A stretch of 34,569 nt of DNA. Origin: Pigoraptor vietnamica. Its lineage: Eukaryota > Opisthokonta > Filasterea. The position numbers were made by a program, and so were the translations under genes. The stretch covers positions 1-34,569 of the forward strand of contig CALSCQ010000624.1 of the NCBI GenBank assembly GCA_943704525.1, read 5' to 3'. How positions within the stretch are numbered: position 1 is the first letter of the stretch; each line of letters opens with the position of its first letter. The notes beneath the pieces are model-generated. The model was given only the letters and a program-made list of their open reading frames with translations, ran no database searches and was not told where the DNA came from. Shown here piece by piece: positions 14,057-34,189 of this stretch.

Positions 14057-16537
14057 ATGGTGCGTGTCGCGTGCTCTGGACGTACAGCCTCCTTGTATTG
14101 TGCGCATGATGTGCGTTAGTGCGTCTCTGCGTGCTCACTCTTGTGTTGCTGTGCATCCATTCGCAGGCGCGCAACGAAGAGAAGGCCCAGTGCGTACATG
14201 GACCCCTGTCGCGTAGTGCTTACTGTTTCAGTCTCTGCTTTTGTCTTGCGATGTGATCGACCCTTTCTGGCGACTCCTCTTTCTTGTAGTTGCGTGCACG
14301 ATGTCTTATTGCCCGTGTGTTATTGTGCGTCGGCGTGTGGATGAGTCTGCGATGCCGCCTTCTCCTATGTATTTATGCGTGCTTTGTTCAGGTCGATGCT
14401 GTCGCGGTTCCGCGCCGTGCAGCAGGCGGAACTCAAGGGCCCCGAGAAGCGCCGCCCTTTCCTCGCCTCGGAATGCAGCGACTTGTCTGAGGCCGAAAAG
14501 TGGCGGCAGCAGATTTTGCGGGAGGTCGGAAAGAAGGTCTCGCAGATTCAGAATGGTGCGTGACTGTGTGCGTCCGCTATGCAATGTGGTTGTGTGCGCA
14601 TGTGCGTGCGCTTACTTGTGTTCAGAGGAGTTGATGTGTCTGTTGTGATTTTGCGTGAGTGCCGGTGCTCCCGTGCGGCGTCCTTCGCGTCGCATGTCTC
14701 GTAGGTGTACACACCTTGGAAGTCGCTGCGGACTTGCTGCTTCTCCTTCCACTGCCGTGCGTTGTTCTTCTGAATTGCTGCTCTCGACGGCCGTCGCTGC
14801 AGCCGGCCTTGGCGAGTTTAGGATAAGGGATCTCAACGACGAAATCAACAAGCTCATCCGCGAAAAGTACCACTGGGAAGACCGCATCAAGGAGCTCGGG
14901 GGGCCTGACTACAGGGTGCGTGACGCGCAGAGAAGGACGCACACACGACGCGATCCCCGTGTGTGCGGTACCTACGCACGCTATGGGATGCGGATTGGTC
15001 GCATCATGTGCGAGAGACGGTGATTGGCCACTTCATGTGTGAGAGGGTGATTGGCCTTCATGTGCGAGAGAGGGTGATTGGCCACTTCATGTGCGAGAGA
15101 GGGTGTGTGGTGATGGCGCGCACGTGTGCTCAAGCTGATTGCCGCGTGTTGTTTCGTGTAGAGAATTGGCCCGCGCATGCTCGACCACGAGGGCAAGGAA
15201 ATTCCCGGCGGAAAGGGATACAAGTGCGTACTCGCGCAGAGGGCCCGGTCTCTCCACTGCTGCGCTTGTACGCCGAGGCACACGCATATTCACGCACGAC
15301 ACGCACGTCCTTTCAACGCGCGCGAATGTGGGGTGTTCTTGCTTCCCGCGACAACGCTAACCTGCATCTCTCGCTTGCCTGTAGATATTTCGGCGCCGCA
15401 CGTGACTTGCCTGGAGTGCGAGAGCTCTTCCAAAAAGAGCGTGAGTGTTGGTCGGCCGCAACGGCGCTCCCTTTCCGTTGCGCGCTCTTTCACGCTTACA
15501 CTGCATCGGACGTTACTGCAATTTGTGCGCTGTTTGCTACGCCCGGCTCGTGTCGTGTTCCGCATTTTCACAAGCGACTTACCAATTGCCTTCGCACGCA
15601 GTTCCCTCTGCGCCGCGAAAGACGCGCGGCGAACTCTACAAGAGCGTCGACGCCGACTACTACGGCTACCGCGACGACGACGACGGCGTCCTCGTGCCCC
15701 TCGAGGCTGCGGCGGAGAAGGCCGGTGGGTTCCTTTTGTGTGCGCGTGTGTCCCCTGCAGTCGGTTGCGTGTTTCTGTGTTGGCTCGCCATGCTTTGACT
15801 AGTTTTATCTCTGTGCTGGCGTTTTGCCGTGGGTCTCAATGCGCGCGTTGTTGTTCCGTGTGCAGCGCGCGCCGCGGCCGTGGAGCGCTGGCGGCAGCAG
15901 CAGGCATCCGGGGCAGTGCCCGATGCGGAAGAGGACGGCGAGAACATCTACGCTGTGGCCGGCGAAGGTCGGTTGTGTGCCCTGTTACTGCCCCGTTACA
16001 GTGATGTCTATTGCGCTCCAGTGCGCGCGTGGCAGCGGACGCTGAATGTCTGTGGCATGCGTGCGTCGGTGGTCCACTCACGCGTGCCTTTCCCCTCTGC
16101 AACTGTGCGCTCAGGGGACGATGAGGACGTGTCTGAGGAGGAGAAGGTGCAGATGGCGTCGTACGAGGAGGGTGCGCAGGGGCGCTTTGTGGCGCACGTG
16201 CCGGTGCCCTCGCAGAAGGACGTCGAGCAGATGCTCATTGAGCGCAAGCGGAGGGTGCGTTCACTTTCGCTGCGTTTTTGCTGCGTTTTTGCTGCGTTTT
16301 TCGCGTACGTGTTCGCCGTTGGGACCGTGTGTGCCTGTGTGTGTTCGCGTGTGCGTGCACGGCACTGCATTGTTTTCATTCAGTAGGCTCGGCTATTCTG
16401 TCAGTGAGTGCAAGTGTTGTGGCTGCTTTGCGTTGCTCATGCTGTTCAATCGTTCGCAGGAACTCTTGGAGAAGTACGCGAGCGACGCACTGGTTGCGTC
16501 CGAACAGGAGGCAAAAGAGCTTGCAGGGCGAAAGTGA
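14057..16537 (+). CDS. ISY1: Pre-mRNA-splicing factor ISY1
   Basis: ISY1 is a Prp19/NTC-associated protein of the catalytic spliceosome that supports the first step and splicing fidelity. Ten coding exons: 14057-14059, 14167-14189, 14392-14555, 14803-14915, 15162-15223, 15385-15440, 15602-15724, 15866-15967, 16115-16254, 16460-16537; 864 nt, 287 residues (human 285). Family signatures run the whole length: [138 protein letters not shown] and a final [11 protein letters not shown]. Exon 1 contributes only the start codon: ATG is followed at once by a GTGCGT donor, and the second exon opens with codons for ARNEEKA, exactly the family N-terminus. Exon 2 is just 23 nt. An unrelated upstream reading frame from 13818 was not used because it does not join to the family start. 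Confidence 0.96.
14991..15112. repeat. Intronic minisatellite in ISY1, about 4 units of 27-29 bp
   Basis: Units resemble GTGATTGGCCACTTCATGTG followed by CGAGAGAG, with small indels between copies, in the intron 14916-15161. Each copy carries ATTGG, the reverse of a CCAAT box. Confidence 0.85.
16269..16303. repeat. Three tandem GCTGCGTTTTT units, ISY1 intron
   Basis: An 11-bp unit repeated three times in the last ISY1 intron (16255-16459), shortly after the donor. Confidence 0.85.
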
Positions 16538-16854
16538 GGCGGTCGAGGGAAATACACTTGTGACTGCCCGCTCAAAACATCATCTTTTTTTCTTTCTTTT
16601 TTTTTTCATCTACGCTCGAGAACAGAGAGGGGGGCACGTCAGCCACGCATCCCCCACCGCACATGGCCCACTGAATGTGCGACTGACACTGTATATTGCG
16701 ATGCTGTCAATCGAGAGCTTGCCGCATGAAAACGCAAACGCGCGCAATGCGAAAACGAGACCACACAACACGGCCACACACAAACGCGCACCGCAGCAGA
16801 CAGACGATCGAAGAGCCGGAGAAACAGAGGGCGAACGTCCTCGAGCACCAGCAA
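16538..16854. other. Convergent 3' region, ISY1 / NCAPD3
   Basis: A 317-bp stretch between stop codons with a T-rich tract at about 16584-16606. No AATAAA on either strand and no gene seen. It likely carries both 3' UTRs. Confidence 0.6.
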
Positions 16855-25997
<9,143 letters not shown>

Positions 25998-26435
25998 CTT
26001 TGCCGCGTGGGAAAAAGATGGCGACTTTTCGAGTGGTTGTAACTGCGTTTCAGTCGAAATCGGTTGTCACTTTGTGAGGGCGCCAAACCAACTGGACCAA
26101 AAGTTTTGAACTTGGCGCCCTTTTCTGATTTCCTTACAAGGCGAAAGGAGCCCTTGGCGCCAATTTAAATTAGAATATTAATAACATTCATGCCCTAATA
26201 TAGATAAATATTCTCCAATGGGATCTAATATGGTATTCAGAGTTCCGTCATTCAAAAAACTTGTGAAACGGTGGATCAAACCCTTCTTCGCACGCGAGAA
26301 ACTGCCTGTATATCCCTGCCCGCCTCCCCTTCTCTTCCCCTCTCAAAGGCGCCTGTGTGCCATGAGGAAGGTGTAATCTCGCTCTTACGTTTCGTATTGC
26401 TAGAACAGACCAGGACGGACAGATAGGAGCAAAAA
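25998..26435. promoter_or_regulatory. Shared divergent promoter of NCAPD3 and ZW10
   Basis: 438 bp between two mitotic genes. Matches to the E2F consensus TTTSSCGC occur at 25999-26006 (TTTGCCGC, plus) and 26080-26087 (TTTGGCGC, minus), and one-mismatch CTTGGCGC copies at 26111-26118 and 26153-26160. A TTTGAA (CHR-like) element at 26105-26110 directly abuts the third. CCAAT boxes are at 26160-26164 and 26215-26219, within an AT-rich core (about 26160-26260). This is motif reading by eye; binding is inferred. Confidence 0.5.
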
Positions 26436-29400
26436 ATGGCGCTGCGTCCATCGGCCCACGACGTCCTGCAGGCTGCCGGCATCGCGCTCGGAGATGGCGT
26501 CATTTCCGCAGACACTGTGGATGCGACTGTGGGTCGCCTCCAGCGGCGTATCGTAGAGGTTAAGGTACGTGCAGGACGCTGGTTGTTTGCACGTTTTGCT
26601 AGGACAGCCTAGCGTGTGTGTTACGTGGTGAGAATGTTCATCTGTTCGTGTATGCGTCTTGAATTGTGCGGCGCTCACGATGCCCCTCGCGCGCGTGCGC
26701 TGTGTGTTACGTGGTGGATCAGAGAATGTTTCATCTGATTCTGTGTGCTGTAATTGGCACGCTTTGTCTTAATTGTGCGGCACTCAAGATGCCCCTCGCG
26801 CGCCTGCGCTGTGGTGGATCAGAGAATGTTTCATCTGATTCGTGTGTGCTGTAATTCCATTGTCGTAATTGTGCGGCGCGCACGATGCCCCTCGCGCGCC
26901 TGCGCTGTGTGTTACGTGGTGGATCAGAGAATGTTTCATCTGTTCGTGTAAGCGTCTTGAATTGTGCGGCGCTCACGATGCCCCTCGCGCGCCTCGGCAG
27001 GGTCAGGTGTATGAGACGGTAAACAAGCACTACGGCGAGTTTGTGCACACGTACAACTCAACCGCAGATCTCAAAACGGAGCTCAACTCGCTCTCGCGCG
27101 CCGTCGACAACATTGCGCGGAAAGTGGAGGAGCCAGAGGTGCGGACGCCGTTCGTTCTCATGTTCTTGTGGATTTCTCGTAGTTGGTTTTTTTAGACCTT
27201 ACGCATCCGCTGTGTATTGTATCATGGCTGATGCGGTGTCTGTCGTGCGACAGAATGGCTTCCAGGCGCGCGTTATTGGCGGCGCTGCTAGTTATCAGTC
27301 CCTCAGGAGCCAGCTCGAGTCGACGGACATCACAATTTCAGTGCTCACGAAGCTGTGCGAGGTGCGTTCGTGCGTGCGGCTGCGGTGTGCGCGTGGTTGT
27401 GCGCATGTGCGTGTGCGCTTGTGAGGGTCGTTTCAGGGTTGGCGTGGCGTGCTCACTGAAACTGTGCGCAGGTGCATGACATTCTGCGCACCTTTGACGA
27501 CGATTTGGATGCCAAGGAATTCACGAAGCTCGCCGCGTCCGTCCATCGCGGGGTGCGTTTTCTGTCGGGTCCCCAATAGGTGTCTTAGGACAAGGGGCAT
27601 GAGGGGAGAAAGCTTGCTAGTGTCCATTTTTTGCATGTGCGCGTACACTGACATTTGTGTCGTCTCTTTTAGGCATCGCTGCTCGGTGACCTCGCGCCGG
27701 AGACTGAGAACGGCTGCGAACCCAAGATTTTTGCTGCTGCACGGGTACGTGTGCGAGGTGGCGTGCGCTAGCTGTTCAAGTCAACGGGATCCGAGTGTTG
27801 TGTTCTCAGCCTATGTGTGTGACCGTGTTTTTCGTTCATGGACATGTCACGTGCCAGGCGGAATTCCGGCGCAAGAGGGCCAAACTGAAGGCGAAGCTTG
27901 AGGACATTTGGACAAAGTCGGTCGTGTCGACTGCGACTGACACTCCGACGAAGAACGAGCTCAAAGTGCTGTTTGCGGGCGCGACCGGTGCGTGCATTGC
28001 ATCTCATTTGGATAACCACACACACATGCACTGTGTGTGGAGTGCATGTGTGTGTGTGGAGTGCTTGCACATGTTTGCGTCTCTGCGTCCCTATTCGTCT
28101 GAACGTTTGTGCGCACGTGCACGTGTTTGAGTCTATGCGTCCGTCTGAACGTCTGGGCGCACGTGCCCGTCCCCTCATTCCGCAGACGCGCAAAGCCAGT
28201 ACGTCGCGTCTTCGGCCGCCGACGTCGTCCCTGCCATGGCTGCGATGGGCATTCTCGACGCGCGCATGGCGTCGTTTGCACGCACCGCCTTCAAGTGCGT
28301 CCTTCAGCCCATTCTGACGACCACCGCCGCGTGGCCGGGGAAGGACGGGCAGCTTGTTGTGCAGGGGGTGGCGCCCGTCGCGCGCGTCACGAAACAGTCG
28401 GCGGCGCTGTCGCTGCAGGAGAGCCGCACGCAGTCCACGGCGGCGCACACACTGGCGGGTGCGTTCCGACATTGTCTCGTCCATTGTCTTGGTTTGTGGG
28501 GCGCACCCAGGCTCGATGCTTGTGTTGTATTGCGCCTGTGCTTATTTGGTCTTGGTACACGTTGCAGACGAGCTTTTTTCGCGGATTACGCGCGCGCTCG
28601 ACTTCATGCTGCGTCACGTGTTCGGCGCCACCCCGGAGGCTATTTCGGCCGATCCCAACGGGCCGAGGGCCGCCGCCGCGCGCTCCTTTGGCGAGAAACT
28701 GTGGCCCGAGCTCTCGCAAGCAATCATTGGGGGCGTGCTGTCCGAGTCGATCCCAAAGACAAGCGCCGAGCTGCGCGGTTACGACGACATTGCGCGGCGA
28801 ACGGAGGAGTTTGAGAGGGCGCTCGCGGCGATAGGTGCGTTGGAATTGCTCTGTGTTGTCCTTGCCGCCCTCTGTGGTTCGGGGGTCCGTTGGCTCTGTT
28901 ACTGTTCTGTTCCTTGCGACTCAAGTTCTCGCGTGCTCGCCGTTTCTTGGACGTAGGGTTTCTCAAGCCGGAAATGACGGCGCTGACTGCATACACGCGC
29001 GACATCAACGTCCACTTTGCCAACAAGAAGCGCGAGGAGCTCCTCGTGGCCGCGCGCGAGCTATTGTCCGCAGTGGACGGCGCCACGACGGAGGTCGGCG
29101 TGCTCACGGACGACTCGGATTCCTACACAATGGCGGAGGGTGCGTTGCCATTCTCAATTGATGGCGTGCGCCGTAATGTCCGTCCGGACTAACTCGCGCT
29201 CCGTTCGCAGGTGGGAGCGGCCTGGACGTTTCGCTGGCGACCAAGACGGGCGGCCTCCACTCGGGGACGTTTGCCTTTCCGAAGGCTCGCGTGTCTGCCA
29301 ACACAGTCCGGCTCATCGAACTGTGCGAACAGGCGCTGATTGAGGCCGGTACCGCGACTCCGCAGTGGTGTGTATGCCCACCTGATTGTCGCACTCGCCA

Positions 29401-30934
29401 TTGGGTCACTCACTCACACAAGGCAGCGTCCCATTGCGCCCACTCTGACTCATTCCCTCGCATTTGAAGCCAAGGTCCCTCCTTCATTCCTCTCACTTGG
29501 ATCGGATTGTTTGTTTGTTGGCCTTCGTTGGCTGATGTTTCGGTACCGCCTGTCGCAGTGCCGTTCAATTGTACACGACCGCACGCGATTGCATCGACCT
29601 TTTCCGCGCGGTCGTCCCCATCGTCCACGAGAAGGCGCTGTTCTCGGATCCTCAGCGTGCGGCGCTCTTTCACTGCGACTGCCACTATCTCGCTCACCGC
29701 CTGTTGACGCTGGCGCACCTCCACCGCCGCTCGCTGCCTTCTCCTCTCGACACGACGGCGACTTTTGTGGACCTCGTGCTGCCACTCCGCGGTCTCGGGG
29801 TCACGTGCTTCTCCAACATGCTCGTGAGTGTCACTTGCCTTTATGCGTGTTCCCCAATTATTATTTTTGTAGTTTGCACGGTCAATCGTGAAAGGGGTAT
29901 CCACTGACGGTGTTCTTCTCTCTCGCCCCGTGTGTTGCAGAAAAAGCAGCGAGATGTCCTCCTGAACAGCATCAAGAACGCGAAGGGATTCCACGACACA
30001 TTCGACGAGGACCGACATGCCGCTGCCGAGGGCGCGCTGTCGTCCGCCGCTTCGAAGTTGGAGGCGCTGTCAGCATCGTGGAAGGTGCATTGCGGGCGTA
30101 CTTGGTCAATGGATTCCTGTTTTTGTGTGTGTGTGTTTTGTTGTATGCTTGGCTGCTTGTCGCTGAGCGCTGCCTTTCCTTCTTCACAGTCGATTCTTCC
30201 GCGAGACATTTACTTTCGGTCGATGGCGACGCTGTCGGATTGCGTGCTCGAAAGAGTCATCGCCGAGGTCATGACGCTCGATGTGGGTAATCCTCTTTGT
30301 TCTTTACATATTTTTAATTTTTTTATTCCCTATATTGGTTTGAATGTGTTAATAGTGGTTTGTGTGCACGTGTTGTAAGTTTCATTCTTATTCGCTGCAT
30401 CTTTTCTGCACACCTCCGCGCACTGACAACTTACAGCGACTGTTGCCTTTCTTGTTATCAGGACATCTCTGAAGAGGAGACGCACCAGTTGCACGCCCTC
30501 ATGCGCATCCTCTCGGACCGATTGCCGTCTTTCTTTGAAGTCACCGAACGGCAGCCGAACAGGAAGCCCGTGGTCGACAGGGTGCGTGTCGGTTCATATC
30601 GTGGCGTTGGTGAATTTGTAATTACAGATGTAACGGTTCGATACGCATTCCATGCACAGAGGCGTCTCTTGTGTTATGTCTGTGTTTTTTTCCTTCACTG
30701 ACATTTTTGTTTCTCGTCCCCTCCGTTCAGGTGGACATGTCGAAAGCCCTTCTGTTTTGGGACAGGTTCGTTCAGCTCTCGCAAATGCTCGAAACGTCCC
30801 TGGCGGATATTGTGGGAAAGTGGACGACGTCGCGCGCCGCCGTCAAGTTTTCTGCGGCCGAAATGCGGCACCTCGTCAAGGCGCTCTTCTCGGAGACGCC
30901 GCAGCGACAGCAGGCCCTGCAGCTCATGAAATAG
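26436..30934 (+). CDS. ZW10: ZW10, kinetochore (RZZ) and Dsl1/NRZ tethering protein
   Basis: ZW10 works in the Rod-Zwilch-ZW10 complex at kinetochores and in the NRZ/Dsl1 complex that tethers Golgi-to-ER vesicles. Fifteen exons: 26436-26564, 27001-27138, 27254-27361, 27472-27552, 27673-27744, 27858-27987, 28186-28458, 28568-28834, 28957-29139, 29211-29367, 29559-29823, 29941-30084, 30190-30282, 30462-30581, 30731-30934; 2364 nt, 787 residues (human 779). The N-terminal 190 residues are helical and coiled-coil-like, as in the family. The C-terminal half matches most clearly: HYLAHRLLTLAHLHR, DTTATFVDLVLPLRGLG, CFSNMLKKQRDVLL, ILPRDIYFRSMATL, VMTLDDISEEETHQL, LADIVGKW, FSAAEMRHLVKALFSETPQR. The ATG follows an A-run and is the first in frame. 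Intron 1 (26565-27000) carries a minisatellite. Whether the organism has Rod and Zwilch is unknown, so the kinetochore role is from the family. Confidence 0.95.
26609..27000. repeat. Minisatellite in ZW10 intron 1, about 4 units of 90-106 bp
   Basis: Copies begin near 26609, 26701, 26811 and 26907. Each holds TTACGTGGTGGATCAGAGAA-like sequence, a CATCTG stretch, AATTGTGCGGCGCTCACGAT and GCCCCTCGCGCGC. Some carry internal indels. The final copy ends exactly at the acceptor of exon 2 (27001). Confidence 0.88.
28017..28056. other. Perfect 16-bp inverted repeat (hairpin), ZW10 intron 6
   Basis: Arms 28017-28032 and 28041-28056 are exact reverse complements (CACACACACATGCACT and its partner) around an 8-nt loop. 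The stem starts 30 nt after the exon 6 donor. Confidence 0.8.
28086..28170. repeat. Imperfect duplication, ZW10 intron 6
   Basis: Two copies of about 35-40 bp sharing GTCTGAACGT and GCGCACGTGC, at about 28086-28125 and 28137-28170, just before the exon 7 acceptor (28186). Confidence 0.75.
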
Positions 30935-31318
30935 AGGCGAACCGTGTCGTGCGGTTTCTAAAGTGGAATGAAAGGATCTTTTTTGTTGCCTTTTTTTCCC
31001 GTTTTATTGGCAAGCCTCAGAACGGCCGGACCGCGTTTCTACTGTGGTGCAAATTGACGCGCAGAGACACTTTCGACCGATATGCCCCAAGAGTTTCTTC
31101 GAGTAATTGGCTGCTATAAATACCACTCGCGCAGACATTGTCATTGTTGGATTTAATTTCGACGCGAGAAGAGGAACCCTTTTTGCTTCTCTTACGAGTG
31201 CCAAAAACCTGGCCGCACACAACGACGGCTTCTTTCATCAGCCAACAGAAAATGCTGCGCGAAATAAAAATCCAACATAAAGCGCAAAAGAGCACCTTTG
31301 GCGAGATCTTCACTTCAT
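30935..31318. other. Convergent 3' region, ZW10 / WDR33
   Basis: 384 bp between stop codons. AATAAA occurs on the plus strand at 31263-31268 (329 nt after the ZW10 stop) and on the minus strand at 31003-31008 (about 311 nt after the WDR33 stop). If both are used, the two 3' UTRs overlap by some 260 nt. No gene seen. Confidence 0.5.
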
Positions 31319-34132
31319 TCATCGCCGCGGGGGCGCACCCTGGCCTTGCTGTCCCGGCGCGCCATACGGCGGTCCCATTTGGCCCGGCGGAGGCGCGCCG
31401 TACTGGTTTGGACCAGGCGGTGGTGCGCCAAAGGGAGGACCCGGTGGTCGTCCTGGCGGTCCTTGCGGCGCATACCCGTGGGGCGGGGGCCCAAACTGTC
31501 CAGGCGGCGGCTGTCCGTATTGTCCGCCGGGGGCGCCGGGCGGAGGGCCATACTGACCAGGGGGACCCTGCATTCCCCCCTGTCCGGGTGGGGGTCCAAA
31601 CGGCCCCGGCGGCCCCTGCATGCCACCCGGCGGCCTCGGGGGCGGCTGGCCGTACTGCCCAGGCGGCGGTGCACCCGGCGGCGGGCCATACTGTCCGGGG
31701 GGCCCTTGCATCCCGGGGGGCTGGACGTACTGCCCTGGAGGTGGACCGTACTGACCCGGCGGCGGCCCTCCCTGCATGCCAAACGGCGGCGGCGGTCCCG
31801 GAGGAAAGCCGTGGGGCGGAGGACCTGGAGGAAACCCCGGCGGCCCATGCGGCGGTGGCCCACCAAACGGCCCCTGCCCCGGATGATGGCCTGGCGGTGG
31901 ACCGGGAGGGAAGTTTTGGGGCGGTGGAGGTCCTCCGAAGCCACCGGGACCATCGCGGTCGCGGTCGCGGTCGCGCTCGAACCTGCCGCCGTCGGGTGGC
32001 CCTGGGCGGCGGTCCCTGTCCCTGTCCGGACCACGCCCATCTCTGTCGAAGCCGCCGCGACCACGACCCATGCCGCCGCCGCGCATGTCGTCGCGCGGAC
32101 GCATATGTGGGCCTCCCAACGGCTTCGCGTTTTGCACGGCGCCGCCAAAGGGAATCGACATGCCTGGGATGGACGACTCGCCAGCGCCGCCGCCGACGCC
32201 CTCGTCGTCTGCGCCGAGTGGTCGGAGAACGAGTGAGCCGAAATGTTCAATTCTAAAGCCATGGATAGCGCTTTGCGAATAGCAAACCAAGTTCATCGCG
32301 GCATGCGAGATCAGTAAACAACACAACGTCCCGACGGACAGGCATCTGCGAACAAAATCGCACCTTCCTCCTCGCCCTCCCCGGGTTGGTTGAGGTTGTA
32401 ACGGTCGCGCATGCTGTCGCCGGGACGATTGCGCGTCCAGAACTTGGTTGTGTGATCGTTGGAGGCGCTCGCGAGCACGTGACCGAGCGGGTGCCAGGCC
32501 AGGATCCAGATGTTGCCCTCGTGCGCCTGTTCGACTGCGCCGACCTCCTTCTCAATGCTGCGAGTGAAATGCGAAAGATAAGAAATGTGCGACAAAAGCG
32601 AACAACTCATCATCAATTTCTCACAAGAAGAGGTGTCAAGACGTCACAGACACGTGGCGTGTTGTAAGTGTGCGCGCATGTGTGTGTGTGGCAGCACAAG
32701 TGAGTCAATTGCGAACGACACCCACCCAACCATCCAGTAGTTCATCGACCCGTCGGAGCCTCCGCTCACAAAGAGGTCCTCGTGGATGGGATGCCATGCA
32801 AGCGCTGAACGGCAGCACGTCGTAAGCGGACAACCACAGGCACGCACCCACGCAAAAGACACACACAACATACACATAACGTACACACGCAGAACACGCA
32901 CACAGCACACACATGCGAAGGCGCACTAAAGAGCGACTACGGCGAAGCAGCGAGCGATTACACGATACCCACAGTCGACCTCCTCCTTGTGCCCTCGGAA
33001 GCTCTGGAGTTCGCGCAGCGTGCGGAGGTCGTAGAGGCGCACCAGCTGGTCACGTGACGCGGTGAGCAGCCAGTTGCCGTTCTGGTTCCATCGCACGCAC
33101 ATGACCGTGTTCTTGTGGCCGTACCTGGCAAAGCGGGGCCGTTGAGCGCCTTGGGAAAGCAGGCACAATTTGCACACACACCAACACTGAATCACGGCAA
33201 AACGAACTTTTGCACATTAAGTTTCAGCCACAAAGAATGGCCACGACGGCCCACAAGCCGACAGGCGGTTGGGGCACAACAGCAACTGCAGTTATCAGAG
33301 TCTAGACGAACAGAAGCCACTATAGCGGCCCCTTGCGAAGAGCGCAAATTCAACGTTCGAGCGCGAGACCCACAGTGTGCTCAACGTGTTTCCCGTCCGC
33401 GGATCCCACAGTTTGACGAGGTTGTCCTTGCTGCCCGACGCAATCAGCCCCTTCTGCGGATGCCAGTCGCACGTGCGCACGTCCCAGCCGTGCCCTGCGC
33501 GCGAAATTCAAATAAACAGATTGTTCAGTTATCCGTGTTGTTGTGTGCCCGCGTCTTTCGGTTGGATGCGGCTATTGTGTATGTGTGCGCGCGAATTGCG
33601 GGTACCTCGCAGAGTGGTGGGCTCCGCGTCCGGACGCGCAAAGTCAAAGACCTTGAGGAGGCTGTCGTCGGAGCACGTGACGAGCTTCCGGTCCGTAGGT
33701 GCCATGCTGCGTGCGCGGGTTGCATTGGTTCAGCGGGCACACACATTGAACGCACAGCCCACACAGCCCACACAGCCCACACAGCCCACACAGCCCACAC
33801 AGCCCACACAGCCAAGAAAGGCCAGTAACAACGACGTATCGCAGAGCCGATCCTGACACGCGGCACACGCGTCCACGGGGCGGCAAGAGAGCGGATGTGT
33901 GCGTCTTCGCACACGCACACCTTATCTCACGAATGGGGTTCTTGTGCGCCTTGAAGCGCTTCACGTTGTTCATGTTCGACTGCCAGTACTTGACGTCACC
34001 GTCGTGGTCGCCGGTCACCATCCAGTTGCCGTCGTGGCTCCACACCATCGCACGCACGGCCGTGTCGTGTGCCTGTTACGAGCGACAAAGGATGGCGGAC
34101 AGTAAGTTAGGATCCTGTGCAAAATTGCGTCG

Positions 34133-34189
<57 letters not shown>

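Noticed and set aside
13818-14216. Upstream plus-strand frame as an ISY1 N-terminus
   Set aside because: It does not join to the family start; ATG at 14057 spliced to 14167 gives the conserved MARNEEKA.
26609-27000. Transposable element in ZW10 intron 1
   Set aside because: Only head-to-tail local copies; no terminal repeats, poly-A tail or enzyme gene.
27768-28484. 238-residue minus-strand frame
   Set aside because: Antisense across ZW10 exons and introns with no recognisable domain.
31138-32256. 372-residue open frame on the plus strand
   Set aside because: It is antisense to the repetitive Pro-Gly-rich last exon of WDR33; composition mirrors that exon and no family is recognisable.
33751-33813. 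CRISPR-like or coding repeat
   Set aside because: Nine-bp units without spacers in a eukaryotic intron; a simple minisatellite.
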